From positions 1-10,488 of the forward strand of contig CALGFL010000075.1 in the NCBI GenBank assembly GCA_937881145.1: 10,488 nt of DNA, read 5' to 3'. The translations under genes and the position numbers were made by a program. The notes under the pieces are model-generated. The model was not told the origin of the DNA. It was given only the letters and a program-made list of their open reading frames with translations, and did no database searches. The DNA comes from an uncultured Bordetella sp. (lineage in GTDB: Bacteria > Pseudomonadota > Gammaproteobacteria > Burkholderiales > Burkholderiaceae_B). Within the stretch, counting starts at the first letter, position 1. The number at the start of each line of letters is the position of its first letter. Shown here in pieces: positions 6,945-10,488 of this stretch.

Positions 6945-8078
6945 TCAGTGCGCCGCGCCGGCCGCCGGCCTGGCGGGCCTGGAGGCGGTGTACTGAACGG
7001 CGTTGGCCACGCGCTCGAGCGTAGCGACGGGCACCTCGCCCAGGGCGGTCAGCCAATAGCCGGCCACGCGCTTGCCGTAGATGTTGATGGCCCCGTGGTG
7101 TATGGGACCGGCCGGCGGGTGGCGGTGCTTGGCGGCATCGTAGGGTTCGACGAACAGCGAAATGGCGACCACGCCATCGGACAGCATCATCTGGCTGACG
7201 GTGCGCGCGGCGCTACCCGAGGCCGGGCCCATCTGCCGCGCCACTTCCATGATGGTCTTGAAACCGTCGGGCATGGCGACGCGCCAGCCCTGGGCTGTCA
7301 TGTCGACCGGCTTCATGGAGGGCTGCAGCACCTTCCAGTCGTGCGTATCCCAGGACGAATCGACGCGCGCGGGGTCGACGTCGCTGCCCACGTGCACAGA
7401 AGAAAAGCTCACCTGCTCGACGATGCGGCGCGCGGAATCCAGCGTCTGCTCCTTGAGCAGCAGGCCGGTTTGCGTGTCGACGCACAGGCGCAGGCCGTAG
7501 CGCAGCGCGTCGCGCGGCTCCAGCAGCACCGTGCGGCACCCGCGGCCCGCCTCGCGGTTGAGTTTGTCGAGCACTTTGAGCTTGTAGTAATTCAGCACCT
7601 GGGCGGGATCGCTCTGCAGCAGACCCGGAAAGCGCACGGTATGGCGGCTGTCGCGGCGTACAGTCTTGCGGTCCGGCTGCAGGTACTGGACTTGGTCGTT
7701 GTGCCGCAGATAGATGCGCGGCTGGCCGTCGAGCGTTTCGACGCGCTCGCGCTCGCCGCTGGCGTCGACCACGTGCACCATGCGGGACGACTGGGTGTTC
7801 TCGCCCTGCTGATACATGAAAACACCCTGGTAGTTCTGCTTTTCGGCCGCCGCCTGAATATAGGCCAGCAGCTGAGCAGGCGTCCTGGCCAGGCGGCTGA
7901 TGTCATCGGGCGGGGAACTCGGGGCGACCGGGGCGGCCGGTTGCGGTGCAGCGGCCTGTTTGGCCAGGACGGAGCCGCAGGCCAGGACGGCGCAAGCCAG
8001 CAGACCCGTGCCCAAGGCGCTGCGGACGGCCGTGCGCGGCGGGCGGACGGCGTGCCCGGGTTGGCCGCGGGCTCTCAA
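6945..8078 (-). CDS. rseB: Sigma-E regulatory protein RseB/MucB
   Basis: RseB is a periplasmic protein that binds the periplasmic part of RseA and shields it from cleavage. In E. coli it also senses misplaced lipopolysaccharide or lipoprotein. In this 377-residue product an arginine-rich n-region and hydrophobic core form a signal peptide with cleavage likely after SVLA (residue 39). A proline/alanine-rich linker follows. The larger LolA-like domain starts near 67 (YQGVFMYQQG at 83-92), and the smaller C-terminal domain holds GWRVAMPDGF and ends near VANAVQYTA. The only plausible start that keeps the signal peptide is TTG at 8076-8078, overlapping the rseA stop as TTGA. The first ATG codon is residue 88, well inside the fold. 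A VLAC motif at 31-34 is a poor lipobox, so I favour a soluble periplasmic protein. Rse and Muc names are equally valid. Confidence 0.92.
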   Translation of the reverse strand: MRARGQPGHAVRPPRTAVRSALGTGLLACAVLACGSVLAKQAAAPQPAAPVAPSSPPDDISRLARTPAQLLAYIQAAAEKQNYQGVFMYQQGENTQSSRMVHVVDASGERERVETLDGQPRIYLRHNDQVQYLQPDRKTVRRDSRHTVRFPGLLQSDPAQVLNYYKLKVLDKLNREAGRGCRTVLLEPRDALRYGLRLCVDTQTGLLLKEQTLDSARRIVEQVSFSSVHVGSDVDPARVDSSWDTHDWKVLQPSMKPVDMTAQGWRVAMPDGFKTIMEVARQMGPASGSAARTVSQMMLSDGVVAISLFVEPYDAAKHRHPPAGPIHHGAINIYGKRVAGYWLTALGEVPVATLERVANAVQYTASRPARPAAGAAH

Positions 8079-8608
8079 CGGCTCGTCCCGACGTCGAAGG
8101 AAACCTGGCGCACGGCGGTGGGGCCGGCGAGCTGGCGGTGCGCTTCGAGATAATCGTGCAGGCTGGCCTCGTCCAAGGTGGCGGTATTGCCCGGACCGGC
8201 CGACGCGGCGTCGGCCAGGGCCGGGCTGCGCTCCGAGTTGCTGCCCAGGTACGGCTGGATCATCCAGGCCACCATGGCGACGGCCGCCGTCACGGCCAGG
8301 CCGGACAGGGTCATGCGCAGCGGGCGGCGCGTATTGACGGGAGCCGAAGGGGCCACGATGGCTGGTTCGGCCTCCAGCGCTTGCAGCAGGCGGGCCTGGA
8401 AACCGGCATGGGCGGGCAAGGCCAGGTCGCTGCTGCGCAGCGTATCGCCGATCAGGTGATAGGTATCCCAGGCCTGCCGTCCATGCGGCGTGGCCAGAAT
8501 GCCGGGCAGATCGCCCTCGATTTCGCCGTCGACCCAGGCCGAGATCTGGATATAGAGGGCGTCGTCGCGGGCGTCTTTCGAGACGGAGGGTGAAACGGCG
8601 GATTGCAT
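8075..8608 (-). CDS. rseA: Anti-sigma-E factor RseA/MucA
   Basis: RseA is a single-pass inner-membrane protein whose cytoplasmic domain binds and inhibits RpoE; regulated proteolysis releases the sigma factor during envelope stress. In this 177-residue protein the N-terminal anti-sigma domain carries ISAWVDGEIEG (22-32) and AWDTYHLIGDTLRS (46-59). One membrane segment is at about 99-118, and the short periplasmic tail contains DYLEAHRQLAG (152-162), a MucA-like block. I chose the ATG at 8606-8608 because it has a strong TAAGGAG ribosome binding site overlapping the rpoE stop codon. An in-frame extension to 8686 would run back into rpoE and has no such support. The stop overlaps the start of rseB. 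In this family the gene sits directly after its cognate sigma factor, as here. Confidence 0.93.
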   Translation of the reverse strand: MQSAVSPSVSKDARDDALYIQISAWVDGEIEGDLPGILATPHGRQAWDTYHLIGDTLRSSDLALPAHAGFQARLLQALEAEPAIVAPSAPVNTRRPLRMTLSGLAVTAAVAMVAWMIQPYLGSNSERSPALADAASAGPGNTATLDEASLHDYLEAHRQLAGPTAVRQVSFDVGTSR

Positions 8609-8614
8609 GGACGA

Positions 8615-8621
8615 CTCCTTA
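8615..8621 (-). promoter_or_regulatory. Ribosome binding site of rseA
   Basis: TAAGGAG on the minus strand lies 6 bases before the rseA ATG, and its TAA is the rpoE stop codon. This decides the rseA start and suggests coupled translation of sigma factor and anti-sigma factor, which would help keep their amounts matched. Confidence 0.8.
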
Positions 8622-9218
8622 CCAGCGACGTTCGGCATCGATGTCCAGAATGGGGCGCAGCCGCTGGGCGATGGCTTCGCGCGCACGAAAAATGCGGGAG
8701 CGTACCGTACCGATCGGGCAGCCCATGGTCTGGGCGATGTCTTCGTAGCTCATACCTTCGATTTCACGCAGGACGATGGCGGTGCGCAGATCTTCGGGGA
8801 GCGCCTCGATAGCCGAGTTCACCGCTTCGGCGATCTCGCGGCTGGCGACCATGGATTCCGGCGTACTAATATCACTTAGGCTGTCGGTTTCGTTAAAAGT
8901 TTCACCATCTTCGCTTTCAATTGCATTGGGCGCGCTGGGACGCCTGCCCACGGACGACAGCCAATTTCGGGCCGTATTGATGGCAATGCGGTACAACCAG
9001 GTGTAGAAGGCGCTTTCGCCGCGAAATTGCGGCAGCGCCCGGTAGGCCTTGATGAAGGCCTCCTGGGCGACGTCCTCGAGATCGGCAGGGTCGCGGATCA
9101 TGCGGGACAGCAGCCGCAGGATCTTGCGCTGGTACTTGATGACCAGCAGATTGAACGCCTGCTTGTCGCCGCGTTGCACGCGTGCGACAAGCTCGGCGTC
9201 GGCGTCGCGCTCGCTCAC
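8619..9218 (-). CDS. rpoE: ECF sigma factor RpoE/AlgU (sigma-E)
   Basis: This extracytoplasmic-function sigma factor directs RNA polymerase to envelope-stress promoters. In this 199-residue protein region 2 covers about 10-90, with AFNLLVIKYQRKI at 21-33, DVAQEAFIKAYRAL at 49-62 and FRGESAFYTWLYRIA at 65-79. A variable linker (about 91-130) joins it to region 4 (about 133-185), with LPEDLRTAIVLREIEGMSYE at 140-159 and CPIGTVRSRIFRAREAI at 167-183. The start is GTG at 9216-9218, giving MSERDADAELV, which aligns with E. coli RpoE. No strong ribosome binding site precedes it. It begins 28 bases after the fabF stop, so read-through from fabF is likely. The linker DNA is unusually AT-rich and holds a sigma-E-like promoter match. 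Regulation by RseA and RseB follows from the adjacent genes. Confidence 0.97.
   Translation of the reverse strand: MSERDADAELVARVQRGDKQAFNLLVIKYQRKILRLLSRMIRDPADLEDVAQEAFIKAYRALPQFRGESAFYTWLYRIAINTARNWLSSVGRRPSAPNAIESEDGETFNETDSLSDISTPESMVASREIAEAVNSAIEALPEDLRTAIVLREIEGMSYEDIAQTMGCPIGTVRSRIFRAREAIAQRLRPILDIDAERRW
8876..8903 (-). promoter_or_regulatory. Possible sigma-E-type promoter inside rpoE
   Basis: On the minus strand GAAACTT (8897-8903) resembles the E. coli sigma-E -35 element GGAACTT with one mismatch. After a 16-base spacer, CCTAA (8876-8880) resembles the -10 element TCTRA with one mismatch; that mismatch is at the conserved T. The spacing equals that of the E. coli degP promoter as I remember it. 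A transcript starting near 8869 would cover rseA and rseB, giving negative feedback. The match could also be chance within codons for the linker. Confidence 0.3.
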
Positions 9219-9246
9219 TCTGGACGCGCCCGCTTAATCAATCAAT

Positions 9247-10476
9247 TCAAATGCGACGCACGGCCATCGAGCCGTTGGTGCCGCCGAAACCGAAAGAGTT
9301 GGACAGCGCCACGTCGATCTTCATGGGCCGCGCCTGATTGGCGCAGTAGTCCAGGTCGCATTCCGGATCCTGATTGAAGATATTGATGGTGGGCGGCGAG
9401 ATCTGGTTGTACACGGCCAGGGTCGTGAACACCGCCTCGATGCCGCCAGCCGCGCCCAGCAGGTGGCCGGTCATGGACTTGGTCGAATTGATCACCAGCT
9501 TTTTGGCATGATCGCCGAAAGCCAGTTTGAGCGCCTCGGTCTCGTTCTTGTCGCCCAGAGGCGTGGACGTGCCGTGAGCGTTGACGTAGTCGATCTCGTC
9601 AGCGTTGATGCCGCCGTTCTTGAGCGCATTGACGACGCCGCGGCGCGGGCCATCGCGGTCGGGCGCGGTGATGTGGTGGGCGTCGGAGCTCATGCCGTAG
9701 CCGGCGAACTCGCCGTAGATGCGCGCGCCGCGCTTCTTGGCGTGTTCGTATTCTTCCAGCACCAGCACGCCCGCGCCCTCGCCCAGCACGAAACCGTCGC
9801 GATCACGGTCCCAGGGACGCGAAGCCGTGGCGGGATCGTCGTTGCGCGTGGACAGCGCACGCATGGCGGCAAAGCCGCCGATGCCCAGAGGCGACACGGT
9901 GGACTCGGCGCCGCCGGCGATCATCACGTCGGCATCGCCGTACTCGATCAGGCGGGCGGCATCGCCGATGCTGTGCAGACCGGTCGTGCAGGCCGACACC
10001 ACGGCATAGCTCGGGCCCTTCAGGCCGTACTGGATGGACAGATGGCCCGAGATCAGGTTGATGAGCGAACCCGGCACGAAGAAGGGCGAAATGCGGCGCG
10101 GACCCTTGGCCAGCATCTCGGCGTTGGTTTCCTCGATGCGCGGCAGGCCGCCGATGCCCGAGCCCACGATCACGCCGATGCGCTCGGCATTGGCTTCGGT
10201 GACTTCCAGGCCGCAGTCGCGCCAGGCCTGCATGCCCGCGGCCAGGCCGTAATGGATGAAAGTATCCATCTGGCGGGCGTCTTTGGCCGACATGTAGTGG
10301 GTAACGTCGAAGCCTTTAACCTCGCCGGCGATGTGAGCCGTCAGCGCCGAAGGATCGAAGCGCGTAATGCGGGTGATGCCCGAACGTCCGTTGACGATAT
10401 TGTCCCAGGCGGTGGAGATATCGTTGCCCACATGGGACACGATACCCAACCCGGTGATGACGACGCGTCGCTTCAC
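9247..10476 (-). CDS. fabF: Beta-ketoacyl-ACP synthase II (FabF)
   Basis: FabF condenses malonyl-ACP with a growing acyl-ACP in type II fatty acid synthesis and contributes to temperature control of unsaturated chains. In this 409-residue protein the catalytic Cys163 lies in VSACTTG, and the two active-site histidines are His301 in NAHGTSTPLGD and His338 in KSMTGHLLGA. The C-terminal loop GFGGTN is at 396-401. The spacing of these residues matches E. coli FabF (about 413 residues). The start is GTG at 10474-10476, giving MKRRVVITGLGIVS, with AGGAG 6 bases upstream; there is no in-frame ATG at the N-terminus. acpP usually lies just upstream in this group but would be outside the window. The N-terminal motif reads VSHVGN where VSPVGN is usual, a minor variant. 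Confidence 0.97.
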   Translation of the reverse strand: MKRRVVITGLGIVSHVGNDISTAWDNIVNGRSGITRITRFDPSALTAHIAGEVKGFDVTHYMSAKDARQMDTFIHYGLAAGMQAWRDCGLEVTEANAERIGVIVGSGIGGLPRIEETNAEMLAKGPRRISPFFVPGSLINLISGHLSIQYGLKGPSYAVVSACTTGLHSIGDAARLIEYGDADVMIAGGAESTVSPLGIGGFAAMRALSTRNDDPATASRPWDRDRDGFVLGEGAGVLVLEEYEHAKKRGARIYGEFAGYGMSSDAHHITAPDRDGPRRGVVNALKNGGINADEIDYVNAHGTSTPLGDKNETEALKLAFGDHAKKLVINSTKSMTGHLLGAAGGIEAVFTTLAVYNQISPPTINIFNQDPECDLDYCANQARPMKIDVALSNSFGFGGTNGSMAVRRI

Positions 10477-10482
10477 GGATGA

Positions 10483-10487
10483 CTCCT
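10483..10487 (-). promoter_or_regulatory. Ribosome binding site of fabF
   Basis: AGGAG on the minus strand lies 6 bases before the GTG start codon. It supports GTG as the true start of fabF and lies at the window edge. Confidence 0.8.
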
Positions 10488-10488
10488 A

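Noticed and set aside
8609..8686. N-terminal extension of rseA by 26 residues
   Set aside because: It lies inside the conserved end of rpoE and is not needed for the anti-sigma domain; the ATG at 8608 has a strong ribosome binding site.

Overview
The window is GC-rich bacterial DNA that is almost entirely coding. All nine genes lie on the minus strand, so transcription runs from high to low coordinates. In transcription order they are fabF, rpoE (algU), rseA (mucA), rseB (mucB), mucD, lepA, lepB, rnc, era and recO fragments excepted: all are intact, and that makes ten genes in total. The proteins, and the order rpoE-rseA-rseB-mucD-lepA-lepB-rnc-era-recO, point to a betaproteobacterium of the family Alcaligenaceae (Bordetella/Achromobacter type). 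LepA in particular reads like Bordetella-type LepA. The genus is an inference from remembered sequences, not from a search.

Region 1 (9247-10476) is fabF, the elongating beta-ketoacyl-ACP synthase II, with a GTG start and a strong ribosome binding site at the window edge. Region 2 (5220-9218) is the envelope-stress module: the ECF sigma factor RpoE, its membrane anti-sigma factor RseA, the periplasmic regulator RseB and the periplasmic serine protease MucD. rpoE starts only 28 bases after fabF, rpoE and rseA are 10 bases apart, and rseA and rseB overlap at a TTGA junction. A 183-base gap separates rseB from mucD. Region 3 (61-5075) is a housekeeping block: the ribosomal GTPase LepA/EF4, signal peptidase I LepB, RNase III, the 16S rRNA-binding GTPase Era and the recombination mediator RecO. 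rnc-era and era-recO overlap. The first 60 bases are intergenic; pdxJ is often next in this order but is not visible here.

How the genes work together: RseA would hold RpoE at the inner membrane, RseB would protect RseA from proteolysis, and MucD would degrade misfolded periplasmic protein. RseB and MucD have signal peptides that LepB would remove. Rnc and Era both act in ribosome maturation and LepA acts on the ribosome.

This is a conserved core region with no mobile element, CRISPR array, RNA gene or foreign gene that I can see, and I found no new multi-gene system. The features most worth a second look are non-coding or structural: a long near-perfect inverted repeat in the lepA leader (5107-5163), a sigma-E-like promoter match inside an AT-rich patch of rpoE (8876-8903), and a RecO that lacks an internal segment present in E. 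coli RecO.
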